A stretch of DNA of 50,032 nucleotides, taken from NCBI GenBank assembly GCA_003331625.1, contig QOPF01000009.1, forward strand, positions 1-50,032. The letters are read 5' to 3'. The notes below the pieces were generated by a model. The model made no database searches. It was not told the DNA's origin and worked only from the letters and a program-made list of their open reading frames with translations. Shown one piece after another: positions 34,148 through 43,167 of this stretch. The stretch is from Gammaproteobacteria bacterium. GTDB taxonomy: Bacteria; Pseudomonadota; Gammaproteobacteria; Magnimaribacterales; AG-339-G14. Both the position numbers and the translations under genes were made by a program. The stretch's first letter is position 1, and each line of letters begins with the position of its first letter.

Positions 34148-34948
34148 TTATATTTCGACATCAAAATCTTTTGGAAAAAACTTTTTTAAGTTTTCTCTAA
34201 TTATTTTAGCCCATATTTCGTATCCTTTTTCGTTCATGTGAAGCATGTCATCCGTATATAGCTCTGGCATAGGTTTATTATCTTCTGTAAGCATTTTTGG
34301 AGACACATTAATATAGATTAAATTGGTTTGAGATTCAGCAAGGTCTTCAACAGATTTATTCCAACTTAACTGTCTTTTTCTTTGATCAAACCTGCTGGGT
34401 GAAGGTTGAATGCTAATTGCAAAGACTTTTGTGTTTGGCAGTTTTTCTTGGACAGAAAAATAAAATTTTTTAAATTCTTTAAAAACCTCTCTGGGAGCAT
34501 TCCATCCATTTATATCGTTTGTTCCACAAAAGAAAATAATTGCTTTAGGCTCATAGGGGAAAACAATCTTATCTTTATGTCGATTTATGTGCTTGGTATG
34601 CGCACCTCCAAACCCTCTATTTACAACCTTAAGCGGTTGCATATCATCTTTTAATGACTTCCAAAGTCTGATGGACGAACTTCCAATAAATAAAAAAGCA
34701 TTCTTCGGTGGCGGAGAAATTTGATCTTGATTGATAAATTCCTCAATATCCTCGTCAAATCCGTCTACTCGATTGTAATTGCGAATTCTTTTAACCCAAT
34801 ATTTTACTTCTTCATCATTTAGCTCATAACCCAAAGCTTTGGCTCCTTCTTTGATTCGATACTCCCAGTATTTTTCATATGCAAACCAGCCAGAAAAAAT
34901 AATAATCAAAGAGATAAATATAAAATATAAAAATGCTTTTTTACTCAT
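34148..34948 (-). CDS. SGNH/GDSL-type esterase, membrane-anchored
   Basis: A 266-residue protein with an N-terminal membrane helix (about 6-26). SGNH blocks: FIGSSSIRLW (nucleophile Ser, block I), NRGFGGA (Gly, block II), FFCGTNDING (Asn, block III) and DDMLHMNEKGY (Asp and His, block V). This is the set seen in platelet-activating-factor acetylhydrolase-like and lipase/acylhydrolase proteins. It probably removes acyl or acetyl groups from lipids or glycans on the periplasmic side (inference). It is divergent from the gene at 35003 across 54 bases. Confidence 0.85.
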   Translation of the reverse strand: MSKKAFLYFIFISLIIIFSGWFAYEKYWEYRIKEGAKALGYELNDEEVKYWVKRIRNYNRVDGFDEDIEEFINQDQISPPPKNAFLFIGSSSIRLWKSLKDDMQPLKVVNRGFGGAHTKHINRHKDKIVFPYEPKAIIFFCGTNDINGWNAPREVFKEFKKFYFSVQEKLPNTKVFAISIQPSPSRFDQRKRQLSWNKSVEDLAESQTNLIYINVSPKMLTEDNKPMPELYTDDMLHMNEKGYEIWAKIIRENLKKFFPKDFDVEI

Positions 34949-35002
34949 AATTCACTTTTATGGTTAAATAAATGAATATGCTATCAAAAAAAATAAAATA
35001 CT

Positions 35003-35383
35003 GTGCTAGATAAAATATTTCTTTTTATATTCGGTATTGAATGGCTAGGTTTTGGTGTCTTGGGTCTATTTTTTCCAGAAATTATTTCGGGAATGATTGG
35101 TATAGAAGAAAGTTCAGACTTTTTCTTAAGCGAGACTAGAGCTTGGTATTCGTTCTTTACAATTCTAGGTCTTATGTCTCTTTTAAGTATCTTCAGAATA
35201 AAATTAAGAAAAAAAGTTTATTTAACTTTTGGAATTCTTATGGGTAGTTTTCTCATTGGTCGAACTTTAAGCTTTTTCCTTGACGACAGTTTTGGTACAG
35301 GAACAGCTATAGCTTTTGCCAACGAATTTATAGTCTTCGTCATTGCATATTGGCGCTATACAAAGAGAGATTTTATTTTTTGA
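35003..35383 (+). CDS. Four-helix membrane protein (DUF4345-like)
   Basis: A 126-residue integral membrane protein starting with GTG. Helices at about 3-24, 45-62, 72-90 and 100-118. The pattern F-G-x-x-x-P, then R-A-x-Y (here ETRAWYSFFTILGL), is similar to DUF4345 small membrane proteins. There is no clear Shine-Dalgarno. Its stop shares one base with the carboxylesterase start (TGATG at 35381-35385), a coupling arrangement. Function unknown. Confidence 0.62.
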   Translation: MLDKIFLFIFGIEWLGFGVLGLFFPEIISGMIGIEESSDFFLSETRAWYSFFTILGLMSLLSIFRIKLRKKVYLTFGILMGSFLIGRTLSFFLDDSFGTGTAIAFANEFIVFVIAYWRYTKRDFIF

Positions 35384-37035
35384 TGAAGAAACTATCTCTA
35401 TTTCTTATTATTTTTTTTATAGGTTGTTCAAACGCTCCTACAGACGTTGTAGCTACTTCTGCTGGAAAATTACAAGGCTATGAGAAAAATAATACGAATT
35501 ACTTTTTAGGTATTCCTTTTGCTGAAGCCCCTGTTGGAGATTTAAGATGGCAAGCGCCTAAAGCAATAAAAAATTGGGATGGTGTAAAAATCACTCAAGA
35601 AGTTGGTCCAGCATGCATGCAACCAACAAATGTAGGAAACACTGCTTTTTTAGACTTCATGTTGAATGGTTTTGGTTTGGCTTGGTATGAAAAGTTTATT
35701 ATTAATACTCTTGCTCTATTTGGCTCAACTTTTGAGGAAAGTAATTTTTCTGAAGATTGTTTATTTTTAAACGTAATAGCTCCTAAAAATGCAAAGAACC
35801 TTCCTGTGATGTTTTGGATTCATGGTGGAGCAAGTAGATTTGGTTCTGGAGGAGATAGTATTTATCTTACTTCTAGATTTGCTGAAAAGGATGTGATTCT
35901 GGTAACTGTTAATTACCGCTTAGGCTCTCTTGGATGGTTTTCACATCCTGCCCTTTCACAAGAATCAGAAAAAGGAGTTTCTGGTAATTATGGTTCCTTG
36001 GACATGATAGCTGCTTTAAATTGGGTTAAAAGAAATATTAATTCTTTTGGAGGAAATCCAGAAAACGTAACTATATTTGGAGAATCAGCTGGCGGTCAAG
36101 CTGTTGGTACTCTTTTATCTAGCCCTCTTTCAAAAGGGCTATTTCATAAAGCTATATCCCAAAGTGGTTCAGGAATTCTTACTTCTCGCTCTCTAAAAAA
36201 TGGCTTACAAAGAAGATCGGCAGAAAGTATTGGGGAAGAATTATCGGAATATTTTGGTATTAAAAATGATGAAAATGTATTGTTAAATCTAAGAAATATT
36301 CCCGCAAAAGACTTCATGCAAATTTCAAATTTAGAAAAAGATAATGAGTTAATTGGAAGTGTTGCACAGGTTGTTGATGGCTATGTTTTCCCAAATAAAT
36401 TCGAAGAAGCTTTCAAAAATAAGTCAACTCATAATATTCCTTACATTACTGGTTTTAATGCAAATGAGGGAACTACTTTAGTGCCTTTAATCTTTCCGGA
36501 AAAAGATTTTGAACTGCTGTTCAAAGACGAAACTTGGCTTGATGAATTTTGGAAAATTTTAATGGAAGGCTACGAAGGAGAAATTCCTGATGCTGTCGAG
36601 TCTTACGTGACTTCAATGAAATTGAAAAAATATGATGCTGCAGCACAAATTTGGGGTGACATTTGGTTTGGTGGACCTGCATATTATTCAGCACAAAAAA
36701 GAAGTGATGACGATCTGGAAACTTATATGTATTTTTTTGAACGCTCTGTTCCATCTGAACGACAAACTGTTGGAGCTACACATGCCTTAGAGCTTTCATA
36801 CCTCTTTGGATCTTTTTTTCCATTTGTAGCAAGAGATGCATGGGATGAAGAATTAAGCGAAATCATGTTGAATGATTGGACAGAATTTGCAAAAACAGGA
36901 AAACCCAAGGGTGATTGGCCAAAATTCTCTTCAGCAAAACCTATAGTCAAAATTTATGGGGATTCAGTTTATGAAGCGCAACTCAAAGAGAATAAAGTTT
37001 TTGAGGCCCTGGCTGATTATATTGACAGAAATTAA
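35383..37035 (+). CDS. Type-B carboxylesterase lipoprotein
   Basis: I start this at the ATG at 35383, which gives a 550-residue protein whose signal ends FIGC (lipobox); the upstream extension to 35350 only adds antisense-like residues. Hallmarks: FLGIPFAEAPVGDLRW near the N-terminus, EDCLFLNV, the oxyanion loop WIHGGA, and nucleophile Ser in FGESAGGQ. NEGTTL holds the acid Glu region, and the His is in THALEL. It hydrolyses carboxyl esters; as a lipoprotein it works in the periplasm or outside. Its length matches the family (about 500-560). Confidence 0.9.
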   Translation: MKKLSLFLIIFFIGCSNAPTDVVATSAGKLQGYEKNNTNYFLGIPFAEAPVGDLRWQAPKAIKNWDGVKITQEVGPACMQPTNVGNTAFLDFMLNGFGLAWYEKFIINTLALFGSTFEESNFSEDCLFLNVIAPKNAKNLPVMFWIHGGASRFGSGGDSIYLTSRFAEKDVILVTVNYRLGSLGWFSHPALSQESEKGVSGNYGSLDMIAALNWVKRNINSFGGNPENVTIFGESAGGQAVGTLLSSPLSKGLFHKAISQSGSGILTSRSLKNGLQRRSAESIGEELSEYFGIKNDENVLLNLRNIPAKDFMQISNLEKDNELIGSVAQVVDGYVFPNKFEEAFKNKSTHNIPYITGFNANEGTTLVPLIFPEKDFELLFKDETWLDEFWKILMEGYEGEIPDAVESYVTSMKLKKYDAAAQIWGDIWFGGPAYYSAQKRSDDDLETYMYFFERSVPSERQTVGATHALELSYLFGSFFPFVARDAWDEELSEIMLNDWTEFAKTGKPKGDWPKFSSAKPIVKIYGDSVYEAQLKENKVFEALADYIDRN

Positions 37036-37045
37036 TTCTTAAAGC

Positions 37046-37984
37046 TTAAAGGTTGCTTTTAAAAAAATCTAAAGCATCTTTCATGCATTGTCTTCGAATC
37101 GACCAATCTCCTCCAGTACTGGCTCCAAAATTAATTTCACCCGATTCAAAAATCTTAAGTCTGTCTTCTGGTTGATTCATACCTATCTGTTCGCCAGCAT
37201 CAGTTTCATATGTCATGTTTCCATCCTTGGCAACAGTGCAAAATTTTTCTGATACAGCTATGGCATCAGGCCAGTGGGTAACAGGATTTATAGAATCAAA
37301 ACTATGTTCTCCTCCAGGATAAGAGATGACTGAACTATTGCCTCCAGAGGCATTAACAATATCCGACATCTGATGAACTAGAGCTGCCGGCGTATAATTA
37401 TCGCTCTCTCCTACAAGATTTAACATTGGACCAGAGTTCCATCTATTTTCTTCGGGTTTAATATATGTGGCTGGATAAAAAGGAAGACAACATTTAAATC
37501 TCTCACCATTTGGAGCAAGTTTTTCTGCTAAAGGCTCCCAAAAAGAATAAAAACTTACTGTCCCACCTAAACTCCAACCAGTTATTCCTATTCTTGAGGA
37601 GTCTATATCTGGATGCTTTGAGACAATCTTCAATGCTTCAAAAGTATCGACCATCATCATTGCAGCTGTAACCGACATTTGGTCTTCTACAGTTGACGCG
37701 ATTCCTCTCGAATCAAAACTATGGACTCTGAAAACAGCAAAGCCAGCTTCTAAAAAATTAACAACGTGTTCGTGATGATGCCCTGCCCAATTGTCGCTCC
37801 CGTGGACACAAAAAATAACTGGATAAGGGCCAGTTCCCTTTTCAGGAAATATAAGCCAACCTTGAGCATCTATTTCATCAGCTTTATCTAACTCGTTTAA
37901 AATATGATAGAACTCGAAAGGATTTGAAGATTTGTATTCTATGAAGCCTTGTTGACCTGAATTTAGTTGTATAGTTTCATTCAT
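37046..37984 (-). CDS. Dienelactone-hydrolase-like alpha/beta hydrolase
   Basis: A 312-residue alpha/beta hydrolase. YPVIFCVHGSDNW near 54-66 is the oxyanion strand and GITGWSLGG the nucleophile elbow (Ser). LVGESDNYTPA holds the acid Asp and GGEHSFDS the catalytic His. Instead of the cysteine nucleophile of true dienelactone hydrolase it has serine. The protein has no signal peptide. The substrate is unknown. It ends 10 bases from the convergent carboxylesterase gene. Confidence 0.82.
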   Translation of the reverse strand: MNETIQLNSGQQGFIEYKSSNPFEFYHILNELDKADEIDAQGWLIFPEKGTGPYPVIFCVHGSDNWAGHHHEHVVNFLEAGFAVFRVHSFDSRGIASTVEDQMSVTAAMMMVDTFEALKIVSKHPDIDSSRIGITGWSLGGTVSFYSFWEPLAEKLAPNGERFKCCLPFYPATYIKPEENRWNSGPMLNLVGESDNYTPAALVHQMSDIVNASGGNSSVISYPGGEHSFDSINPVTHWPDAIAVSEKFCTVAKDGNMTYETDAGEQIGMNQPEDRLKIFESGEINFGASTGGDWSIRRQCMKDALDFFKSNL

Positions 37985-38109
37985 TATAAAATAAGATTAA
38001 TTCTTAATTAATTTAAAACAAGGAAGATAATTTTGTCATACTAAAAGCGAGTATTTTTTGGCATAATACATGACCCTTGAATCTTAAAAAATTATATCTG
38101 GAATAAACT

Positions 38110-39633
38110 TTGAACGCGAATTTACCAATTGATCAACTTCTTAAAATAGCTGTCGAGAACAATGAGGGCACTATTGCAAGTAACGGGGCGCTGGTTGTGA
38201 CTACTGGTAAAAGAACAGGAAGAAGTCCTGCTGATAAATTCATAGTCGATGATGCTATCACTCACGATTCGGTAAATTGGAATAATGATAGTCAGCCAAT
38301 TGAACAAGAAAAATTTACAAAATTATGGCAAGAATCCGACACTTATATAAAAGATAAAAATATTTTTACTGCCGACATGCACGTTGGAGCAAGTGAACAA
38401 CACTATCAGCCGGTTCATGTTGAAAATGAATTAGCTTGGCATAATATCTTCTGCCAAAGCCTTTTTATAAAACCCAAATCTTTTAACCCATCCAACAAAG
38501 ACGTCTGGACACTTAGATCTCTACCTTCTTTAAAATGCGATCCAGATATCCATGACACAAATTCAGATGGCATCATCATTGTTAACTTCACAGAAAAAAA
38601 AGTTTTAATTCTCGGCATTGCTTATGCTGGAGAGATGAAGAAATCTATGTTTGGTGTCATGAACTTTATGTTGCCAGATGCGGATGTTTTACCAATGCAT
38701 TGTGCGGCTAATGCTGGTTCTGACGGAGATGTTTCTCTGTTTTTCGGTTTATCTGGTACTGGAAAAACAACTCTATCTGCTGATCCAGAGAGATGGCTTA
38801 TTGGAGACGATGAACACGGCTGGGGCAATGGTATTGTCTTCAATATCGAAGGTGGGTGCTACGCAAAGACAGTGGATCTTTCTCAGAAAAATGAACCCGT
38901 TATCTGGAACGCTATTAAAAATGGTTCTGTAGTTGAGAACGTCGTATTTGATCCTCACACCAAAGAAATAGATTATAAAGACCAAACTCTTACAGAAAAT
39001 ACAAGGGCTGTTTATCCTCTAAGTCATGTAGAACAGCATCTTGAACAAAATTATGGTGGAGAGCCTAAAAATATTATATTTCTCACTTGTGATTTAACAG
39101 GCGTTATGCCACCAGTTTCAATCTTGTCAAAAGAAGCTGCTGCTTATCACTTTTTAAGTGGTTATACAGCCAAAGTTGGCTCGACTGAATTAGGATCGTC
39201 AGCAGATATCGACTCAACTTTTTCTAATTGCTATGGCGCTCCATTCTTTCCGAGACCTGCAAAAGTTTATGCCGAACTGCTAATCAAAAGAATAGAAGAA
39301 TTCGGCAGCAAAGTTTTCATCGTTAACTCGGGTTGGACTGGTGGTCCTTATGGGGTAGGAAAAAGGTTTGATATTCCTGTCACTAGAGCCGTGATTAAAG
39401 CTATTCAAGATGGTTCAATAAATAACGTTGAAACTGAAAAACTAGAAATAATGAATGTTGAAGTTCCTACAAAATTGAATGATGTCGAGACTAAACTTTT
39501 AAACCCATCTGAAACATGGTCCAATAAAGAAGAATACGAAGCTGCAGCAAAAGTTCTTGCTGCTAAATTTAAGGAGAATATTGATAAATTCGATATCTCC
39601 GAAGAAATAAGACAAGCTGGGCCGATTACTTAA
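38110..39633 (+). CDS. pckA: Phosphoenolpyruvate carboxykinase (ATP)
   Basis: A 507-residue enzyme converting oxaloacetate and ATP to phosphoenolpyruvate, the entry step of gluconeogenesis. Motifs: GRSPADKF (37-44, oxaloacetate site), P-loop [10 protein letters not shown] (213-222), IGDDEHGW (231-238, metal site) and [12 protein letters not shown] near 408-419. It is a little shorter than E. coli PckA (540) because the N-terminus is brief. The start must be TTG at 38110 or later: an in-frame stop lies two codons upstream (38104-38106), and the next Met is far inside. A weak GGA ribosome site precedes it. gshA follows after 15 bases. Confidence 0.96.
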   Translation: MNANLPIDQLLKIAVENNEGTIASNGALVVTTGKRTGRSPADKFIVDDAITHDSVNWNNDSQPIEQEKFTKLWQESDTYIKDKNIFTADMHVGASEQHYQPVHVENELAWHNIFCQSLFIKPKSFNPSNKDVWTLRSLPSLKCDPDIHDTNSDGIIIVNFTEKKVLILGIAYAGEMKKSMFGVMNFMLPDADVLPMHCAANAGSDGDVSLFFGLSGTGKTTLSADPERWLIGDDEHGWGNGIVFNIEGGCYAKTVDLSQKNEPVIWNAIKNGSVVENVVFDPHTKEIDYKDQTLTENTRAVYPLSHVEQHLEQNYGGEPKNIIFLTCDLTGVMPPVSILSKEAAAYHFLSGYTAKVGSTELGSSADIDSTFSNCYGAPFFPRPAKVYAELLIKRIEEFGSKVFIVNSGWTGGPYGVGKRFDIPVTRAVIKAIQDGSINNVETEKLEIMNVEVPTKLNDVETKLLNPSETWSNKEEYEAAAKVLAAKFKENIDKFDISEEIRQAGPIT

Positions 39634-39648
39634 TTATTTTAAAAATCT

Positions 39649-41199
39649 ATGACAAGGTCTTTGGGAGAGACCTTATCGCTTTTAGCTGATAAGGGAAAAT
39701 CTAACATTTCCAACCACTTTTTCCGGGGGATTGAAAAAGAGTCATTACGAATATCTTCAAACGGTTCCATCTCGAACTCTGACCATCCCTCTTCTCTTGG
39801 TTCTGCCCTAACTAATGCATATATAACTACCGATTTCTCAGAAGCTTTATTGGAGTTAATTACTCCAAAGAAAGATTCTATAGAATCTGCTTTACAATGC
39901 CTTCAAGAGATTTGTAAATTTCTAGAAAATAGCACTGATGATAGAGTCTGGCCTAGCAGCATTCCTTGCAGTATAGAAAACGAAGCAAGTATCAGACTTG
40001 CTGATTATGGAAGTTCTAATTCTGGAAGATTAAAAACTCTTTACCGTTCGGGATTGAGTCATAGATATGGTTCGATGATGCAAACTGTTTCAGGAATTCA
40101 CTATAACTTTTCTTTTGATGATGCTTTTTTTAATGCATTAAGAGAAGAAGAATCATTAAAAGAATTTAAGAATAAAGCTTACTTAAATCTAATAAGAAAT
40201 TTTAGAAGAAATGCTTGGGTAATTTTATATTTATTTGGTTCGAGCCCTGTTGTACCTAAAACATTTATCACTAATAGAGAGAATTTTTTAGACGAGTTAA
40301 ATGCTGAAGATTTGTTTTTAGAAAATGCAACTTGTCTAAGAATGAGTGAGCTGGGCTATATGTCAAAAGCACAAGACAATCTTTTTATAGCTTACAATGA
40401 TATTGAAGAATATCTCTCAGACTTAAAAAATGCATTAGTAACTGAGCATTCCAGATATGCAGAAGTTGGGTTGGAAAAGAATGGTGTTCCTATTCAAATC
40501 AATACTTCAATCATTCAGATCGAGAATGAATATTACAGCTCTATAAGACCTAAAAGAGTCACCCCTTCTGGAGAACGCCCAATAAATATTCTCAGAGAAA
40601 AAGGCATCGATTATGTTGAAATTAGAGCCTTAGATAATAATACTTTTCTACCAGGGGGTATCGATGAAGAAACAAGTTATTTTCTTGAGGGTTATTTGCT
40701 TTACTCTTTTTTTGGAGAAGATAAAAAATCTGATAGGAAAGAAATTGAAGAATTATTATCAAACTGGCAGGCAGTGGTTAGAAATGGGAGAGATGAAAAT
40801 CAAATGCTTGTTAAAAATGGAGAAGAAGTCAGTATTAAAAAAGCAGGATTACAGCTTATTGATGGAATAGCATCTTTTATAAATGAGTTACCTAAAGAAA
40901 TGGAAATTTTCAAAGAAAAAGTAATGGCTTCTTTGGATAAACAAAAGCTAAAGTTTGAGGATTCTGATCTAACCCCTTCCGGTAAGATTGTTAGGCAATT
41001 AAAGGAAAAAAACCAGTCATGGCAAGAATTAAATTATGATTTAATAAAGTCTCACAAAGAATTTTATGAAAAACAAAATCTTAATACTGAATACTTAACA
41101 AAAGAAGCAATCTCATCGCTTCAAGAATTTAAAAGACTACAAGATGTTAAGGAAATGCCTTTTGAAAAGTTCCTTGAAGAATACTTAAAGGAAATCTAA
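39649..41199 (+). CDS. gshA: Glutamate-cysteine ligase (proteobacterial type)
   Basis: A 516-residue enzyme catalysing the first step of glutathione synthesis (glutamate + cysteine + ATP). The family signatures are present: FRGIEKESLRIS near 24-35, YITTDFSEALLELITP near 54-69, YRSGLSHRYGSMMQTVSGIHYNFS-type region near 126-149, and YVEIRALDNN with the following FLPGGID near 322-340. The length matches E. coli GshA (518). It shares the direction and a short spacing with pckA and the quinone oxidoreductase gene, an unusual but probably housekeeping neighbourhood. Confidence 0.95.
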   Translation: MTRSLGETLSLLADKGKSNISNHFFRGIEKESLRISSNGSISNSDHPSSLGSALTNAYITTDFSEALLELITPKKDSIESALQCLQEICKFLENSTDDRVWPSSIPCSIENEASIRLADYGSSNSGRLKTLYRSGLSHRYGSMMQTVSGIHYNFSFDDAFFNALREEESLKEFKNKAYLNLIRNFRRNAWVILYLFGSSPVVPKTFITNRENFLDELNAEDLFLENATCLRMSELGYMSKAQDNLFIAYNDIEEYLSDLKNALVTEHSRYAEVGLEKNGVPIQINTSIIQIENEYYSSIRPKRVTPSGERPINILREKGIDYVEIRALDNNTFLPGGIDEETSYFLEGYLLYSFFGEDKKSDRKEIEELLSNWQAVVRNGRDENQMLVKNGEEVSIKKAGLQLIDGIASFINELPKEMEIFKEKVMASLDKQKLKFEDSDLTPSGKIVRQLKEKNQSWQELNYDLIKSHKEFYEKQNLNTEYLTKEAISSLQEFKRLQDVKEMPFEKFLEEYLKEI

Positions 41200-41225
41200 A
41201 CTAATTTTTTAAATACAGGAGAAAA

Positions 41226-42197
41226 ATGAAAGCATACGTTTGTAGAGAATTTGGTCCAGTGGACTCACACAAAGTAGAAGAAATAGAAGATCCTCGTGCT
41301 GAACCCGGCATGGTCATCATGGATGTTAAAGCAGCGGGCGTAAGCTTTCCTGATGTGCTCATTGTTCAAGGAAAATATCAGTTTCAACCTCCCTTTCCAT
41401 TTTCTCCAGGTGGAGAAGTAGCAGGAATTGTTACAGAGATTGGTGAAGGCGTTACAGATTGGAAAGTTGGAGATCGGGCTATAGCAATGACTGGAAATGG
41501 TGGAATAGCTGAAAAAGTTGCTGCATATGCAGCTACTTTAATGCCTTTGCCAGAATCTATGGGCTTTAAAGATGGTGCTGCTTTCCCTCTAAATTATGGA
41601 ACCACTTACTACGCTCTTAAGCAAAGAGGTGAGCTTAAGCCAGGAGAAACGCTTTTGGTAACTGGTGCCGGTGGCGGTGTTGGAACCACTGCTATTGAAA
41701 TAGGTAAGGCAATGGGAGCTAGAGTTATTGCCGCTGCAAGCAACCAAGAAAAACTAGATATAGCTAAGAGACTTGGTGCAGATGAAGTAGTTAATTATGG
41801 TGATGGAGAATTAAAAGAAAAAGTTAAAGCTCTGACTGACGGACAAGGAGCTGATGTAATTTATGATGCAGTTGGAGGAGACATTTTTATGCAATGCATG
41901 AGATGCATTAATTGGAAAGGTAGAGTCTTGGTCATTGGTTTTCCTGCTGGAATCCCGGCGGTGCCAACTAACTTGGCTTTATTGAAAGGATGCTCAATTG
42001 TAGGAGTTTTTTGGGGAAGATTTACTGGGACAGAGCCCGAAGAAAACGCAAAAAACTTTGATGAGTTATTTGCCCTTCATGCTGAGGGCAAGCTAAAACC
42101 TGAAATTACCAAAAGCTATTCTTTAGATGAAGCTATTGTCGCCATCAAGTCTTTAGAAGATAGAACGGCTACAGGAAAAGTTGTAATAGAGATATAA
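41226..42197 (+). CDS. NADPH:quinone oxidoreductase (MDR family)
   Basis: A 323-residue zinc-free quinone oxidoreductase. The N-domain begins MKAYVCREFGPVDSH, F-P-D-V-L-I-x-x-G-x-Y near 49-60 is the substrate-side motif, and VTGAGGGVGTTAIEIGKAMG near 141-160 is the NADP Rossmann motif with the following GADEVVNY. Members reduce quinones or enones using NADPH. GGAGAAAA precedes the ATG. A strong terminator ends the transcript 5 bases after the stop. Confidence 0.9.
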   Translation: MKAYVCREFGPVDSHKVEEIEDPRAEPGMVIMDVKAAGVSFPDVLIVQGKYQFQPPFPFSPGGEVAGIVTEIGEGVTDWKVGDRAIAMTGNGGIAEKVAAYAATLMPLPESMGFKDGAAFPLNYGTTYYALKQRGELKPGETLLVTGAGGGVGTTAIEIGKAMGARVIAAASNQEKLDIAKRLGADEVVNYGDGELKEKVKALTDGQGADVIYDAVGGDIFMQCMRCINWKGRVLVIGFPAGIPAVPTNLALLKGCSIVGVFWGRFTGTEPEENAKNFDELFALHAEGKLKPEITKSYSLDEAIVAIKSLEDRTATGKVVIEI

Positions 42198-42202
42198 AAA
42201 AA

Positions 42203-42228
42203 AGGAGGCATAAGCCTCCTTTTTTTTT
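42203..42228. terminator. Bidirectional intrinsic terminator
   Basis: AGGAGGC (42203-42209), loop ATAA, GCCTCCT (42214-42220), then T-run 42221-42228, with an A-run on the left side. It lies between the quinone oxidoreductase and the convergent small membrane protein ending at 42239. Confidence 0.9.
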
Positions 42229-42238
42229 GACAGATTAT

Positions 42239-42658
42239 TTACTCTTTAGGGCCTGGCGCTGTCCACATACCGCCAATAAGACCAACAAGTATTGCCAATA
42301 CAAATACTATTCCAATTGGATCGGAAGGTATTAAGCCTGGCGTCATATATTGAGTTGCTCCCATACTATCGACGAACTGTTGCATTCCACCCGTCAACTC
42401 CTCTCCGGTCTCAGAGACTGCAAGAGCCCAGTTATTAGTGGTTGAAGCAGCAAATGAAAAGGTGTTCGATACAAAAGCTACTACGCAAAGTGATAGCACT
42501 GAATGCAATACTTTTCCAAAAGTATTAGCGCCATATATATATGCATTTGATACACCTCTAAACATCATCCATAAAAGAATGACATTAGCTATAAGGTATA
42601 AACCATTTAATTGCATGACTGCAACATATGATTGATTTAAAAGTGATATTTGTTCCAT
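42239..42658 (-). CDS. Small three-helix membrane protein, paralogue 2 of an apparently Fur-controlled pair
   Basis: A 139-residue protein with three hydrophobic helices (about 17-35, 48-72 and 112-132). It shares with the upstream neighbour an IANVILLW/IATVLLIW helix, NTFGK at 45-49 (NLFGK at exactly 45-49 in the paralogue), an NNWALAVSE/TNWVITARS segment, and a [IM]WT[AP] end. It lacks cysteines that would suggest a cofactor. AGGAGAAAAA precedes the ATG. It lies 22 bases after paralogue 1, so it is in the same operon. No family recognised. Confidence 0.68.
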   Translation of the reverse strand: MEQISLLNQSYVAVMQLNGLYLIANVILLWMMFRGVSNAYIYGANTFGKVLHSVLSLCVVAFVSNTFSFAASTTNNWALAVSETGEELTGGMQQFVDSMGATQYMTPGLIPSDPIGIVFVLAILVGLIGGMWTAPGPKE

Positions 42659-42680
42659 ATTTTTCTCCTAAAATATTAAG

Positions 42681-43076
42681 TTATTTTTTTGGCGTCCAAA
42701 TCTGAGCCAGAATTATTATTGCCACTATAGCTAAAAGAACCATAGCTCCTGTTGTTGGAGTATTAGGCGGAACAGTTGTCCCGACATACTCAATAAAACC
42801 TACTGCGGTTTCAGATTTATCTTCCAAAGAATCCAAACTTCTCGCTGTAATTACCCAATTTGTAACTGCGTTAGTCCATTGCATGAAAGAAGCAGCAAGA
42901 ACACTTAAGCCAAAAGCTGTTGAAACTAGCTTTCCAAAAAGATTTGTTTCATCAGAAGCTCTCGTAGCTGCTGCAACTCTTAGAGCAAGCCATATTAAAA
43001 GCACAGTTGCTATGAAGTTTAGACCATCTCCTATTCTATTAGAGCTCCAAAGAGTCCATATTTGATATTCATCCAT
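42681..43076 (-). CDS. Small three-helix membrane protein, paralogue 1, behind a Fur-box-like operator
   Basis: A 131-residue protein with hydrophobic helices at about 18-36, 46-72 and 108-127. N-terminal WTLWSSNRIGDG precedes the first helix; NLFGK sits at 45-49. The loop after helix 2 is acidic (SLEDKSET). It is the first gene of the pair and follows a perfect TGAGAAT-A-ATTCTCA palindrome at 43104-43118 and a -10-like TATAAT, so iron-dependent control is likely (inference). GGGAGA lies before the ATG. Function unknown; the arrangement suggests a role under iron limitation. Confidence 0.68.
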   Translation of the reverse strand: MDEYQIWTLWSSNRIGDGLNFIATVLLIWLALRVAAATRASDETNLFGKLVSTAFGLSVLAASFMQWTNAVTNWVITARSLDSLEDKSETAVGFIEYVGTTVPPNTPTTGAMVLLAIVAIIILAQIWTPKK

Positions 43077-43103
43077 GATTTTTTTCTCCCAAAAAAAAGT
43101 TAA

Positions 43104-43118
43104 TGAGAATAATTCTCA
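43104..43118 (-). promoter_or_regulatory. Fur-box-like operator
   Basis: TGAGAAT (43104-43110), A, ATTCTCA (43112-43118) is a perfect 7-1-7 palindrome. The Fur consensus in gammaproteobacteria is TGATAAT-n-ATTATCA with TGAGAAT-n-ATTCTCA a frequent variant. It lies 28-42 bases upstream of the 131-residue protein and directly downstream of the -10 hexamer, where a repressor would block the start site. Confidence 0.65.
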
Positions 43119-43124
43119 ATTATA
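43119..43124 (-). promoter_or_regulatory. -10 element of the small membrane protein pair
   Basis: TATAAT on the minus strand (plus-strand ATTATA at 43119-43124) sits immediately next to the Fur-like palindrome. The -35 region (around 43142-43147, ATTTAT) is weak. Transcription would start inside the palindrome, about 35 bases before the ATG. Confidence 0.5.
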
Positions 43125-43167
43125 ACTATATAATAGTTTCTATAAATTTTGAAATAAAATAATTTTA

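Noticed and set aside
35350-35382. Earlier start for the type-B carboxylesterase
   Set aside because: It would place 11 odd residues before an intact lipoprotein signal; the ATG at 35383 gives the signal peptide directly and the usual TGATG coupling.
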